Shown piece after piece: positions 28,638-43,639 of a stretch of 64,000 nt of DNA. The translations under genes and the position numbers were made by a program. The DNA comes from Vespa crabro. Taxonomy: Eukaryota; Arthropoda; Insecta; Hymenoptera; Vespidae. The stretch is taken from NCBI RefSeq assembly GCF_910589235.1, contig NW_025813595.1, positions 62,001 to 126,000 on the forward strand, written 5' to 3'. The notes under the pieces were generated by a model. The model saw only the letters and a list, made by a program, of their open reading frames with translations. It did no database searches and was not told the origin of the DNA. The first letter of the stretch is position 1. Every line of letters starts with the position of its first letter.

Positions 28638-30683
28638 TGCAATGTTCTGAATTGATTGGTAACATTTTTCTAACTGTGGCACAAGTATTATTAAAGATTT
28701 CACGATTTTATCTTCGCATATACCGAAATTCGCGTATGTCGATTACGTTTTTCGACAATTATCATATGAAAACGCGTATTTAAACATAGTAAAAACGTTA
28801 TATTCTTGTTATATTCTTTATTCTGCATCGATAGAGTATAAAATCAATGAAATTGAACGAGATTTCAAGTTTTCGTTTTTCGACGATACGCGTATATGAG
28901 CGAAAAATCGTATGTACGATATGAAAGAATGTTAAAAACTTTGATTCCAATATAAAATAGATGATTGATCTTATGAAATGCAATGTTCTGAATCGATTGG
29001 TAACATTTTTCTAACTGTGGCACAAGTATTATTAAAGATTTCACGATTTTAACTTCGCATATACCGAAATTCGCGTATGTCGATTACGTTTTTCGACAAT
29101 TATCATATGAAAACGCGTATTTAAACATAGTAAAAACGTTATATTCTTGTTATATTCTTTATTCTGCATCTATAGAATATAAAATCAATGAAATTGAACG
29201 AGATTTCAAGTTTTCGTTTTTCGACGATACGCGTATATGAGCGAAAAATCGTATATACGATATGAAAGAATGTTAAAAACTTTGATTCCAATATAAAATA
29301 GATGTTTGATCTTATGAAATGCAATGTTCTGAATCGATTGGTAACATTTTTCTAACTGTGGCACAAGTATTATTAAAGATTTCACGATTCTAACTTCGCA
29401 TATACCGAAATTCGCGTTAGTCGATTACGTTTTTCGACAATTATCATATGAAAACGCGTATTTAAACATAGTAAAAACGTTATATTCTTGTTATATTCTT
29501 TATTCTGCATCGATAGAATATAAAATCAATGAAATTGAACGAGATTTCAAGTTTTCGTTTTTCGACGATACGCGTATATGAGCGAAAAATCGTATATACG
29601 ATATGAAAGAATGTTAAAAACTTTGATTCCAATATAAAATAGATGTTTGATCTTATGAAATGCAATGTTCTGAATCGATTGGTAACATTTTTCTAACTGT
29701 GGCACAAGTATTATTAAAGATTTCACGATTTTAACTTCGCATATACCGAAATTCGCGTTAGTCGATTACGTTTTTCGACAATTATCATATGAAAACGCGT
29801 ATTTAAACATAGTAAAAACGTTATATTCTTGTTATATTCTTTATTCTGCATCGATAGAATATAAAATCAATGAAATTGAACGAGATTTCAAGTTTTCGTT
29901 TTTCGACGATACGCGTATATGAGCGAAAAATCGTATATACGATATGAAAGAATGTTAAAAACTTTGATTCCAATATAAAATAGATGTTTGATCTTATGAA
30001 ATGCAATGTTCTGAATCGATTGGTAACATTTTTCTAACTGTGGCACAAGTATTATTAAAGATTTCACGATTTTATCTTCGCATGTACCGAAATTCGCGTA
30101 TGTCGATTACGTTTTTCGACAATTATCATATGAAAACGCGTATTTAAACATAGTAAAAACGTTATATTCTTATTATATTCTTTATTCTGCATCGATAGAA
30201 TATAAAATCAATGAAATTGAACGAGATTTCAAGTTTTCGTTTTTCGACGATACGCGTATATGAGCGAAAAATCGTATATACGATATGAAAGAATGTTAAA
30301 AACTTTGATTCCAATATAAAATAGATGTTTGATCTTATGAAATGCAATGTTCTGAATCGATTGGTAACATTTTTCTAACTGTGGCACAAGTATTATTAAA
30401 GATTTCACGATTTTATCTTCGCATATACCGAAATTCGCGTTAGTCGATTACGTTTTTCGACAATTATCATATGAAAACGCGTATTTAAACATAGTAAAAA
30501 CGTTATATTCTTGTTATATTCTTTATTCTGCATCGATAGAATATAAAATCAATGAAATTGAACGAGATTTCAAGTTTTCGTTTTTCGACGATACGCGTAT
30601 ATGAGCGAAAAATCGTATATACGATATGAAAGAATGTTAAAAACTTTGATTCCAATATAAAATAGATGTTTGATCTTATGAAA
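28638..30683. repeat. 6-unit higher-order repeat, copy 2 (2,046 bp)
   Basis: Repeats 26592-28637 with the same rare markers at exactly 2,046 bases: GAATTGATTGG, GTATGTACG, GATGATTGATC, GCATCTATAG and the CATGTACC/TTATTATA unit. The last unit (30343) has TTTTATCTTCG where copy 1 has TTTTAACTTCG. The pair is one of the youngest-looking duplications in the window. Confidence 0.88.
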
Positions 30684-33600
30684 TGCAATGTTGTGAATCG
30701 ATTGGTAACATTTTTCTAACTGTGGCACAAGTATTATTAAAGATTTCACGATTCTAACTTCGCATATACCGAAATTCGCGTTAGTCGATTACGTTTTTCG
30801 ACAATTATCATATGAAAACGCGTATTTAAACATAGTAAAAACGTTATATTCTTGTTATATTCTTTATTCTGCATCGATAGAATATAAAATCAATGAAATT
30901 GAACGAGATTTCAAGTTTTCGTTTTTCGACGATACGCGTATATGAGCGAAAAATCGTATATACGATATGAAAGAATGTTAAAAACTTTGATTCCAATATA
31001 AAATAGATGTTTGATCTTATGAAATGCAATGTTCTGAATCGATTGGTAACATTTTTCTAACTGTGGCACAAGTATTATTAAAGATTTCACGATTTTATCT
31101 TCGCATATACCGAAATTCGCGTTAGTCGATTACGTTTTTCGACAATTATCATATGAAAACGCGTATTTAAACATAGTAAAAACGTTATATTCTTGTTATA
31201 TTCTTTATTCTGCATCGATAGAATATAAAATCAATGAAATTGAACGAGATTTCAAGTTTTCGTTTTTCGACGATACGCGTATATGAGCGAAAAATCGTAT
31301 ATACGATATGAAAGAATGTTTAAAACTTTGATTCCAATATAAAATAGATGTTTGATCTTATGAAATGCAATGTTCTGAATCGATTGGTAACATTTTTCTA
31401 ACTGTGGCACAAGTATTATTAAAGATTTCACGATTTTATCTTCGCATATACCGAAATTCGCGTTAGTCGATTACGTTTTTCGACAATTATCATATGAAAA
31501 CGCGTATTTAAACATAGTAAAAACATTATATTCTTGTTATATTCTTTATTCTGCATCGATAGAATATAAAATCAATGAAATTGAACGAGATTTCAAGTTT
31601 TCGTTTTTCGACGATACGCGTATATGAGCGAAAAATCGTATATACGATATGAAAGAATGTTAACAACTTTGATTCCGATATAAAATAGATGTTTGATCTT
31701 ATGAAATGCAATGTTCTGAATCGATTGGTAACATTTTTCTAACTGTGGCACAAGTATTATTAAAGATTTCACGATTTTAACTTCGCATATACCGAAATTC
31801 GCGTTAGTCGATTACGTTTTTCGACAATTATCATATGAAAACGCGTATTTAAACATAGTAAAAACGTTATATTCTTGTTATATTCTTTATTCTGCATCGA
31901 TAGAATATAAAATCAATGAAATTGAACGAGATTTCAAGTTTTCGTTTTTCGACGATACGCTTATATGAGCGAAAAATCGTATATACGATATGAAAGAATG
32001 TTAAAAACTTTGATTCCAATATAAAATAGATGTTTGATCTTATGAAATGCAATGTTCTGAATCGATTGGTAACATTTTTCTAACTGTGGCACAAGTATTA
32101 TTAAAGATTTCACGATTTTATCTTCGCATGTACCGAAATTCGCGTATGTCGATTACGTTTTTCGACAATTATCATATGAAAACGCGTATTTAAACATAGT
32201 AAAAACGTTATATTCTTATTATATTCTTTATTCTGCATCGATAGAATATAAAATCAATGAAATTGAACGAGATTTCAAGTTTTCGTTTTTCGACGATACG
32301 CGTATATGAGCGAAAAATCGTATATACGATATGAAAGAATGTTAAAAACTTTGATTCCAATATAAAATAGATGTTTGATCTTATGAAATGCAATGTTCTG
32401 AATCGATTGGTAACATTTTTCTAACTGTGGCACAAGTATTATTAATGATTTCACGATTTTATCTTCGCATGTACCGAAATTCGCGTATGTCGATTACGTT
32501 TTTCGACAATTATCATATGAAAACGCGTATTTAAACATAGTAAAAACGTTATATTCTTATTATATTCTTTATTCTGCATCGATAGAATATAAAATCAATG
32601 AAATTGAACGAGATTTCAAGTTTTCGTTTTTCGACGATACGCGTATATGAGCGAAAAATCGTATATACGATATGAAAGAATGTTAAAAACTTTGATTCCA
32701 ATATAAAATAGATGTTTGATCTTATGAAATGCAATGTTCTGAATCGATTGGTAACATTTTTCTAACTGTGGCACAAGTATTATTAAAGATTTCACGATTT
32801 TAACTTCGCATATACCGAAATTCGCGTTAGTCGATTACGTTTTTCGACAATTATCATATGAAAACGCGTATTTAAACATAGTAAAAACGTTATATTCTTG
32901 TTATATTCTTTATTCTGCATCGATAGAATATAAAATCAATGAAATTGAACGAGATTTCAAGTTTTCGTTTTTCGACGATACGCGTATATGAGCGAAAAAT
33001 CGTATATACGATATGAAAGAATGTTAAAAACTTTGATTCCAATATAAAATAGATGTTTGATCTTATGAAATGCAATGTTCTGAATCGATTGGTAACATTT
33101 TTCTAACTGTGGCACAAGTATTATTAAAGATTTCACGATTTTAACTTCGCATATACCGAAATTCGCGTATGTCGATTACGTTTTTCGACAATTATCATAT
33201 GAAAACGCGTATTTAAACATAGTAAAAACGTTATATTCTTGTTATATTCTTTATTCTGCATCGATAGAATATAAAATCAATGAAATTGAACGAGATTTCA
33301 AGTTTTCGTTTTTCGACGATACGCGTATATGAGCGAAAAATCGTATATACGATATGAAAGAATGTTAAAAACTTTGATTCCAATATAAAATAGATGTTTG
33401 ATCTTATGAAATGCAATGTTGTGAATCGATTGGTAACATTTTTCTAACTGTGGCACAAGTATTATTAAAGATTTCACGATTCTAACTTCGCATATACCGA
33501 AATTCGCGTTAGTCGATTACGTTTTTCGACAATTATCATATGAAAACGCGTATTTAAACATAGTAAAAACGTTATATTCTTGTTATATTCTTTATTCTGC

Positions 33601-35799
33601 ATCGATAGAATATAAAATCAATGAAATTGAACGAGATTTCAAGTTTTCGTTTTTCGACGATACGCGTATATGAGCGAAAAATCGTATATACGATATGAAA
33701 GAATGTTAAAAACTTTGATTCCAATATAAAATAGATGTTTGATCTTATGAAATGCAATGTTCTGAATCGATTGGTAACATTTTTCTAACTGTGGCACAAG
33801 TATTATTAAAGATTTCACGATTTTAACTTCGCATATACCGAAATTCGCGTTAGTCGATTACGTTTTTCGACAATTATCATATGAAAACGCGTATTTAAAC
33901 ATAGTAAAAACGTTATATTCTTGTTATATTCTTTATTCTGCATCGATAGAATATAAAATCAATGAAATTGAACGAGATTTCAAATTTTCGTTTTTCGACG
34001 ATACGCGTATATGAGCGAAAAATCGTATATACGATATGAAAGAATGTTAAAAACTTTGATTCCAATATAAAATAGATGTTTGATCTTATGAAATGCAATG
34101 TTCTGAATCGATTGGTAACATTTTTCTAACTGTGGCACAAGTATTATTAAAGATTTCACGATTTTATCTTCGTATATACCGAAATTCGCGTATGTCGATT
34201 ACGTTTTTCGACAATTATCATATGAAAACGCGTATTTAAACATAGTAAAAACGTTATATTCTTGTTATATTCTTTATTCTGCATCGATAGAGTATAAAAT
34301 CAATGAAATTGAACGAGATTTCAAGTTTTGGTTTTTCGACGATACGCGTATATGAGCGAAAAATCGTATATACGATATGAAAGAATGTTAAAAACTTTGA
34401 TTCCAATATAAAATAGATGTTTGATCTTATGAAATGCAATGTTCTGAATCGATTGGTAACATTTTTCTAACTGTGGCACAAGTATTATTAAAGATTTCAC
34501 GATTTTATCTTCGCATGTACCGAAATTCGCGTATGTCGATTACGTTTTTCGACAATTATCATATGAAAACGCGTATTTAAACATAGTAAAAACGTTATAT
34601 TCTTATTATATTCTTTATTCTGCATCGATAGAATATAAAATCAATGAAATTGAACGAGATTTCAAGTTTTCGTTTTTCGACGATACGCGTATATGAGCGA
34701 AAAATCGTATATACGATATGAAAGAATGTCAAAAACTTTGATTCCAATATAAAATAGATGTTTGATCTTATGAAGTGCAATGTTCTGAATCGAGTGGTAA
34801 CATTTTTCTAACTGAGGCACAAGTATTATTAAAGATTTCACGATTTTTTCTTCGCATATACCGAAATTCGCGTATGTCGATTACGTTTTTTCGACAATTA
34901 TCATATGAAAACGCGTATTTAAACATAGTAAAAACGTTATATTCTTGTTATATTCTTTATTCTGCATCGATAGAATATAAAATCAATGAAATTGAACGAG
35001 ATTTCAAGTATTCGTTTTTCGACGATACGCGTATATGAGCGAAAAATCGTATATACGATATGAAAGAATGTTAAAAACTTTGATTCCAATATAAAATAGA
35101 TGTTTGATCTTATGAAATGCAATGTTCTGAATCGATTGGTAACATTTTTCTAACTGTGGCACATGTATTATTAAAGATTTCACGATTTTAACTTCGCATA
35201 TACCGAAATTCGCGTTAGTCGATTACGTTTTTCGACAATTATCATATGAAAACGCGTATTTAAACATAGTAAAAACGTTATATTCTTGTTATATTCTTTA
35301 TTCTGCATCGATAGAATATAAAATCAATGAAATTGAACGAGATTTCAAGTTTTCGTTTTTCGACGATACGCGTATATGAGCGAAAAATCGTATATACGAT
35401 ATGAAAGAATGTTAAAAACTTTGATTCCAATATAAAATAGATGTTTGATCTTATGAAATGCAATGTTCTGAATCGATTGGTAACATTTTTCTAACTGAGG
35501 CACAAGTATTATTAAAGGCTTCACGATTTTATCTTCGCATATACCGAAATGCGCGTATGTCGATTACGTCTTTCGACAATTATCATATGAAAACGCGTAT
35601 TTAAACATAGTGAAAACGTTATATTCTTGTTATATTCTTTATTCTGCATCGATAGAATATAAAATCAATGAAATTGAACGAGATTTCAAGTTTTCGTTTT
35701 TCGACGATACGCGTATATGAGCGAAAAATCGTATATACGATATGAAAGAATGTTAAAAACTTTGATTCCAATATAAAATAGATGTTTGATCTTATGAAA
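30684..35799. repeat. Mixed satellite segment (15 units)
   Basis: Holds only satellite units. Units 32048 and 32389 are adjacent and nearly identical (both CATGTACC with TTATTATA). Units 30684 and 33412 share the rare GTTGTGAATC with CGATTCTAACTTCG and lie 8 units apart. Unit 31366 has AACAACTTT with CCGATAT as in module A. Unit 34776 is 342 bp through one extra T (ACGTTTTTTCGAC). Unit 35459 has AAAGGCTTCACG, also seen at 1705, 5455, 13296 and 51481. Confidence 0.78.
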
Positions 35800-38700
35800 T
35801 GCAATGTTCTGAATCGATTGGTAACATTTTTCTAACTGTGGCACAAGTATTATTAAAGATTTCACGATTTTAACTTCGCATATACCGAAATTTGCGTATG
35901 TCGATTACGTTTTTCGACAATTATCATATGAAAACGCGTATTTAAACATAGTAAAAACGTTATATTCTTGTTATATTCTTTATTCTGCATCGATAGAATA
36001 TAAAATCAATGAAATTGAACGAGATTTCAAGTTTTCGTTTTTTCGACGATACGCGTATATGAGCGAAAAATCGTATATACGATATGAAAGAATGTTAAAA
36101 TCTTTGATTCCAATATAAAATAGATGTTTGATCTTATGAAATGCAATGTTCTGAATCGAGTGGTAACATTTTTCTAACTGTGGCACAAGTATTATTAAAG
36201 ATTTCACGATTTTATCTTCGCATATACCGAAATTCGCGTATGTCGATTACGTTTTTCGACAATTATCATATGAAAACGCGTATTTAAACATAGTAAAAAC
36301 GATTTATTCTTGTTATATTCTTTATTCTGCATCGATAGAATATAAAATCAATGAAATTCAACGAGATTTCAAGTTTTCGTTTTTTGACGATACGCGTATA
36401 TGAGCGAAAAATCGTATATACGATATGAAGGAATGTTAAAAACTTTGATTCCAATATAAAATAGATGTTTGATCTTATGAAATGCAATGTTCTGAATCGA
36501 TTGGTAACATTTTTCTAACTGTGGCACAAGTATTATTAAAGATTTCACGATTTTAACTTCGCATATACCGAAATTCGCGTTAGTCGATTACGTTTTTCGA
36601 CAATTATCATATGAAAACGCGTATTTAAACATAGTAAAAACAATATATTCTTGTTATATTCTTTATTCTGCATCGATAGAATATAAAATCAATGAAATTG
36701 AACGAGATTTCAAGTTTTCGTTTTTCGACGATACGCGTATATGAGCGAAAAATCGTATATACGATATGAAAGAATGTTAAAAACTTTGATTCCAATATAA
36801 AATAGATGTTTGATCTTATGAAATGCAATGTTCTGAATCGATTGGTAACATTTTTCTAACTGTGGCACAAGTATTATTAAAGATTTCACGATTTTATATT
36901 CGCATATACCGAAATTTGCTTATGTCGATTACGTTTTTCGACAATTATCATATGAAAACGCGTATTTAAACATAGTAAAAACGTTATATTCTTGTTATAT
37001 TCTTTATTCTGCATCGACAGAATATAAAATCAATGAAATTGAACGAGATTTCAAGTTTTCGTTTTTCGACGATACGCGTATATGAGCGAAAAATCGTATA
37101 TACGATATGAAAGAATGTTAAAACTTTGATTCCAATATAAAATAGATGTTTGATCTTATGAAATGCAATGTTCTGAATCGATTGGTAACATTTTTCTAAC
37201 TGTGGCACAAGTATTATTAAAGATTTCACGATTTTATATTCGCATATACCGAAATTTGCGTATGTCGATTACGTTTATCGACAATTATCATATGAAAACG
37301 CGTATTTAAACATAGTAAAAACGTTATATTCTTGTTATATTCTTTATTCTGCATCGATAGAATATAAAATCAATGAAATTGAACGAGATTTCAAGTTTTC
37401 GTTTTTTGACGATACGCGTATATGAGCGAAAAATCGTATATACGATATGAAAGAATGTTTAAAACTTTGATTCCAATATAAAATAGATGTTTGATCTTAT
37501 GAAATGCAATGTTCTGAATCGATTGGTAACATTTTTCTAACTGTGGCACAAGTATTATTAAAGATTTCACGATTTTATCTTCGCATATACCGAAATTCGC
37601 GTATGTCGATTACGTTTTTCGACAATTATCATATGAAAACGCGTATTTAAACATAGTAAAAACGTTATATTCTTGTTATATTCTTTATTCTGCATCGATA
37701 GAATATAAAATCAATGAAATTGGACGAGATTTCAAGTTTTCGTTTTTCGACGATACGCGTATATGAGCGAAAAATCGTATATACGATATGAAAGAATGTT
37801 AAAAACTTTGATTCCAATATAAAATAGATGTTTGATCTTATGAAATGCAATGTTCTGAATCGATTGGTAACATTTTTCTAACTGCGGCACAAGTATTATT
37901 AAAGATTTCACGATTTTATCTTCGCATATACCGAAATTCGCGTATGTCGATTACGTTTTTCGACAATTATCATATGAAAACGCGTATTTAAACATAGTAA
38001 AAACGTTATATTCTTGTTATATTCTTTATTCTGCATCGATAGAATATAAAATCAAAGAAATTGAACGAGATTTCAAGTTTTCGTTTTTCGACGATACGCG
38101 TATATGAGCGATAAATCGTATATACGATATGAAAGAATGTTAAAACTTTGATTCCAATATAAAATAGATGTTTGATCTTATGAAATGCAATGTTCTGAAT
38201 CGATTGGTAACATTTTTCTAACTGTGGCACAAGTATTATTAAAGATTTCACGATTTTATCTTCGCATATACCGAAATTCGCGTATGTCGATTAGGTTTTT
38301 CGACAATTATCATATGAAAACGCGTATTTAAACATAGTAAAAACGTTATATTCTTGTTATATTCTTTATTCTGCATCGATAGAATATAAAATCAATGAAA
38401 TTGAACGAGATTTCAAGTTTTCGTTTTTCGACGATACGCGTATATGAGCGAAAAATCCTATATACGATATGAAAGAATGTTAAAAACTTTGATTCCAATA
38501 TAAAATAGATGTTTGATCTTATGAAATGCAATGTACTGAATCGATTGGTAACATTTTTCTAACTGTGGCACAAGTATTATTAACGATTTCACGATTTTAT
38601 CTTCGCTTATACCGAAATTCGCGTTAGTCGATTAAGTTTTTCGACAATTATCATATGAAAACGCGTATTTAAACATAGTAAAAACGTTATATTCTTGTTA

Positions 38701-39549
38701 TGTTCTTTATTCTGCATCGATAGAATATAAAATCAATGAAATTGAACGAGATTTCAAGTTTTCGTTTTTCGACGATACGCGTATATGAGCGAAAAATCGT
38801 ATATACGATATGAAAGAATGTTAAAAACTTTCATTCCAATATGAAATTGATGTTTGATCTTATGAAATGTAATGTTCTGAATCGATTGGTAACATTTTTC
38901 TAACTGTGGCACAAGTATTATTAAAGATTTCACGATTTTATCTTCGCATATACCGAAATTCGCGTATGTCGATTACGTTTTTCGGCAATTATCTTATGAA
39001 AACGCGTATTTAAACATAGTAAAAACGTTATATTCTTGTTATATTCTTTATTCTGCATCGATAGAATATAAAATCAATGAAATTGAACGAGATTTCAAGT
39101 TTTCGTTTTTCGACGATACGCGTATATGAGCGAAAAATCCTATATACGATATGAAAGAATGTTAAAAACTTTGATTCCAATATAAAATAGATGTTTGATC
39201 TTATGAAATGCAATGTTCTGAATCGATTGGTAACATTTTTCTAACTGTGGCACAAGTATTATTAAAGATTTCACGATTTTAACTTCGCATATACCGAAAT
39301 TCGCGTTAGTCGATTAAGTTTTTCGACAATTATCATATGAAAACGCGTATTTAAACATAGTAAAAATGTTATATTCTTGTTATATTCTTTATCCTGCATC
39401 GATAGAATATAAAATCAATGAAATTGAACGAGATTTCAAGTTTTCGTTTTTCGACGATACGCGTATATGAGCGAAAAATCGTATATACGATATGAAAGAA
39501 TGTTAAAAACTTTGATTCCACTATAAAATAGATGTTTGATCTTATGAAA
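35800..39549. repeat. Start of a distinct satellite domain (11 units)
   Basis: Variants rare before this point become common: TTATATTCGC with AATTTGC, a shortened A-run giving 340-bp units at 36824 and 37846, and AATCCTATATACG at 38186 and 38868. Unit 35800 is 342 bp through one extra T. Units 35800-36482 match 48414-49095 (AAAATCTTTG, then AATTCAACGAG with TTTTTTGACG). Unit 38527 joins a module-B-like front (CTTATACC, TTATGTTC) to a back half with TTTCATTCC and ATTGATG, which is otherwise found at 51-55 kb. Confidence 0.75.
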
Positions 39550-40231
39550 TGCAATGTTCTGAATCGATTGGTAACATTTTTCTAACTGTGGCACAAGTAT
39601 TATTAAAGATTTCACGATTTTAACTTCGCATATACCGAAATTCGCGTTAGTCGATTACGTTTTTCGACAATTATCATATGAAAACGCGTATTTAAACATA
39701 GTAAAAACGTTATATTCTTGTTATATTCTTTATTCTGCATCGATAGAATATAAAATCAATGAAATTGAACGAGATTTCAAGTTTTCGTTTTTCGACGATA
39801 CGCGTATATGAGCGAAAAATCGTATATACGATATGAAAGAATGTTAAAAACTTTGATTCCAATATAAAATAGATGTTTCATCTTATGAAATGCAATGTTC
39901 TGAATCGATTGGTAACATTTTTCTAACTGTGGCACAAGTATTATTAAAGATTTCACGATTTTAACTTCGCATATACCGAAATTCGCGTTAGTCGATTACG
40001 TTTTTCGACAATTTTCATATGAAAACGCGTATTTAAACATAGTAAAAACGTTATATTCTTGTTATATTCTTTATTCTGCATCGATAGAATATAAAATCAA
40101 TGAAATTGAACGAGATTTCAAGTTTTCGTTTTTCGACGATACGCGTATATGAGCGAAAAATCGTATATACGATATGAAAGAATGTTAAAAACTTTGATTC
40201 CAATATAAAATAGATGTTTCATCTTATGAAA
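39550..40231. repeat. Two TTTCATC units, copy of 45686-46367
   Basis: Two consecutive units with TTTTAACTTCG, GTTAGTCG and TTTCATC. The same pair is at 45686-46367, 6,136 bases away (18 units, two of them 340 bp). The neighbours differ at the two places, so only the pair is shared. The TTTCATC change also occurs in module B, where it sits on units with different front halves. Confidence 0.72.
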
Positions 40232-42958
40232 TGCAATGTTCTGAATCGATTGGTAACATTTTTCTAACTGTGGCACAAGTATTATTAAAGATTTCACGAT
40301 TTTATCTTCGCATGTACCGAAATTCGCGTATGTCGATTACGTTTTTCGACAATTATCATATGAAAACGCGTATTTAAACATAGTAAAAACGTTATATTCT
40401 TATTATATTCTTTATTCTGCATCGATAGAATATAAAATCAATGAAATTGAACGAGATTTCAAGTTTTCGTTTTTCGACGATACGCGTATATGAGCGAAAA
40501 ATCGTATATACGATATGAAAGAATGTTAAAACTTTGATTCCAATATAAAATAGATGTTTGATCTTATGAAATGCAATGTTCTGAATCGATTGGTAACATT
40601 TTTCTAACTGTGGCACAAGTATTATTAAAGATTTCACGATTTTATCTTCGCATATACCGAAATTTGCGTATGTCGATTACGTTTTTCGACTATTATCATA
40701 TGAAAACGCGTATTTAAACATAGTAAAAACGTTATATTCTTGTTATATTCTTTATTCTGCATCGATAGAATATAAAATCAATGAAATTGAACGAGATTTC
40801 AAGTTTTCGTTTTTCGACGATACGCGTATATGAGCGAAAAATCCTATATACGATATGAAAGAATGTTAAAAACTTTGATTCCAATATAAAATAGATGTTT
40901 GATCTTATGAAATGCAATGTTCTGAATCGATTGGTAACATTTTTCTAACTGTGGCACAAGTATTATTAAAGATTTCACGATTTTATCTTCGCATATACCG
41001 AAATTCGCGTTAGTCGATTAGGTTTTTCGACAATTATCATATGAAAACGCGTATTTAAACATAGTAAAAATGTTATATTCTTGTTATATTCTTTATTCTG
41101 CATCGATAGAATATAAAATCAATGAAATTGAACGAGATTTCAAGTTTTCGTTTTTCGACGATACGCGTATATGAGCGAAAAATCGTATATACGATATGAA
41201 AGAATGTTAAAAACTTTGATTCCAATATAAAATAGATGTTTGATCTTATGAAATGCAATGTTCTGAATCGATTGGTAACATTTTTCTAACTGTGGCACAA
41301 GTATTATTAAAGATTTCACGATTTTATCTTCGCATATACCGAAATTCGCGTTAGTCGATTAGGTTTTTCGACAATTATCATATGAAAACGCGTATTTAAA
41401 CATAGTAAAAATGTTATATTCTTGTTATATTCTTTATTCTGCATCGATAGAATATAAAATCAATGAAATTGAACGAGATTTCAAGTTTTCGTTTTTCGAC
41501 GATACGCGTATATGAGCGAAAAATCGTATATACGATATGAAAGAATGTTAAAAACTTTGATTCCAATATAAAATAGATGTTTGATCTTATGAAATGCAAT
41601 GTTCTGAATCGATTGGTAACATTTTTCTAACTGTGGCACAAGTATTATTAAAGATTTCACGATTTTAACTTCGCATATACCGAAATTCGCGTTAGTCGAT
41701 TACGTTTTTCGACAATTATCATATGAAAACGCGTATTTAAACATAGTAAAAACATTATATTCTTGTTATATTCTTTATTCTGCATCGATAGAATATAAAA
41801 TCAATGAAATTGAACGAGATTTCAAGTTTTCGTTTTTCGACGATACGCGTATATGAGCGAAAAATCGTATATACGATATGAAAGAATGTTAACAACTTTG
41901 ATTCCGATATAAAATAGATGTTTGATCTTATGAAATGCAATGTTCTGAATCGATTGGTAACATTTTTCTAACTGTGGCACAAGTATTATTAAAGATTTCA
42001 CGATTTTAACTTCGCATATACCGAAATTCGCGTATGTCGATTACGTTTTTCGACAATTATCATATGAAAACGCGTATTTAAACATAGTAAAAACGTTATA
42101 TTCTTATTATATTCTTTATTCTGCATCGATAGAATATAAAATCAATGAAATTGAACGAGATTTCAAGTTTTCGTTTTTCGACGATACGCGTATATGAGCG
42201 AAAAATCGTACACACGATATGAAAGAATGTTAAAAACTTTGATTCCAATATAAAATAGATGTTTGATCTTATGAAATGCAATGTTCTGAATCGAGTGGTA
42301 ACATTTTTCTAACTTAGGCACAAGTATTATTAAAGATTTCACGATTTTATCTTCGCATATACCGAAATGCGCGTATGTCGATTACGTTTTTCGACAATTA
42401 TCATATGAAAACGCGTATTTAAACATAGTAAAAACGTTATATTCTTGTTATATTCTTTATTCTGCATCGATAGAATATAAAATCAATGAAATTGAACGAG
42501 ATTTCAAGTTTTCGTTTTTCGACGATACGCGTATATGAGCGAAAAATCGTATAAACGATATGAAAGAATGTTTAAAACTTTGATTCCAATATAAAATAGA
42601 TGTTTGATCTTATGAAATGCAATGTTCTGAATCGATTGGTAACATTTTTCTAACTGTGGCACAAGTATTATTAAAGATTTCACGATTTTAACTTCGCATA
42701 TACCGAAATTCGCGTTAGTCGATTACGCTTTTCGACAATTATCATATGAAAACGCGTATTTAAACATAGTAAAAACGTTATATTCTTGTTATATTCTTTA
42801 TTCTGCATCGATAGAATATAAAATCAATGAAATTGAACGAGATTTCAAGTTTTCGTTTTTCGACGATACGCGTATATGAGCGAAAAATCGTATATACGAT
42901 ATGAAAGAATGTTAAAAACTTTGATTCCGATATAAAATAGATGTTTGATCTTATGAAA
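40232..42958. repeat. 8-unit block whose first units recur at 42959
   Basis: Starts with a 340-bp unit, then one with AATTTGCG, CGACTATTATC and AATCCTATA (40572), then two near-identical units with GTTAGTCGATTAGG and AAAAATG (40913, 41254). The series of 340-bp unit, CGACTATTATC unit and GATTAGG/AAAAATG unit returns at 42959, 43299 and 43640. The displacement is 2,727 bases, that is 8 units less one base. Unit 41936 is a hybrid: TTTTAACTTCG in front, TTATTATA and GTACACACG behind. Confidence 0.74.
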
Positions 42959-43639
42959 TGCAATGTTCTGAATCGATTGGTAACATTTTTCTAACTGTGA
43001 CACAAGTATTATTAAAGATTTCACGATTTTAACTTCGCATATACCGAAATTCGCGTTAGTCGATTACGTTTTTCGACAATTATCATATGAAAACGCGTAT
43101 TTAAACATAGTAAAAACAATATATTCTTGTTATATTCTTTATTCTGCATCGATAGAATATAAAATCAATGAAATTGAACGAGATTTCAAGTTTTCGTTTT
43201 TCGACGATACGCGTATATGAGCGAAAAATCGTATATACGATATGAAAGAATGTTAAAACTTTGATTCCAATATAAAATAGATGTTTGATCTTATGAAATG
43301 CAATGTTCTGAATCGATTGGTAACATTTTTCTAACTGTGGCACAAGTATTATTAAAGATTTCACGATTTTATATTCGCATATACCGAAATTTGCGTATGT
43401 CGATTACGTTTTTCGACTATTATCATATGAAAACGCGTATTTAAACATAGTAAAAACGTTATATTCTTGTTATATTCTTTATTCTGCATCGATAGAATAT
43501 AAAATCAATGAAATTGAACGAGATTTCAAGTTTTCGTTTTTCGACGATACGCGTATATGAGCGAAAAATCCTATATACGATATGAAAGAATGTTAAAAAC
43601 TTTGATTCCAATATAAAATAGATGTTTGATCTTATGAAA
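42959..43639. repeat. Two units repeating the start of the 40.2-kb block
   Basis: Unit 42959 is 340 bp, with AACAATATATTC and the shortened A-run. Unit 43299 has TTATATTCGC, AATTTGCG, CGACTATTATC and AATCCTATA. The CGACTATTATC change is seen only here and at 40572. The AACAATATATTC change is shared with unit 36483. Confidence 0.74.
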
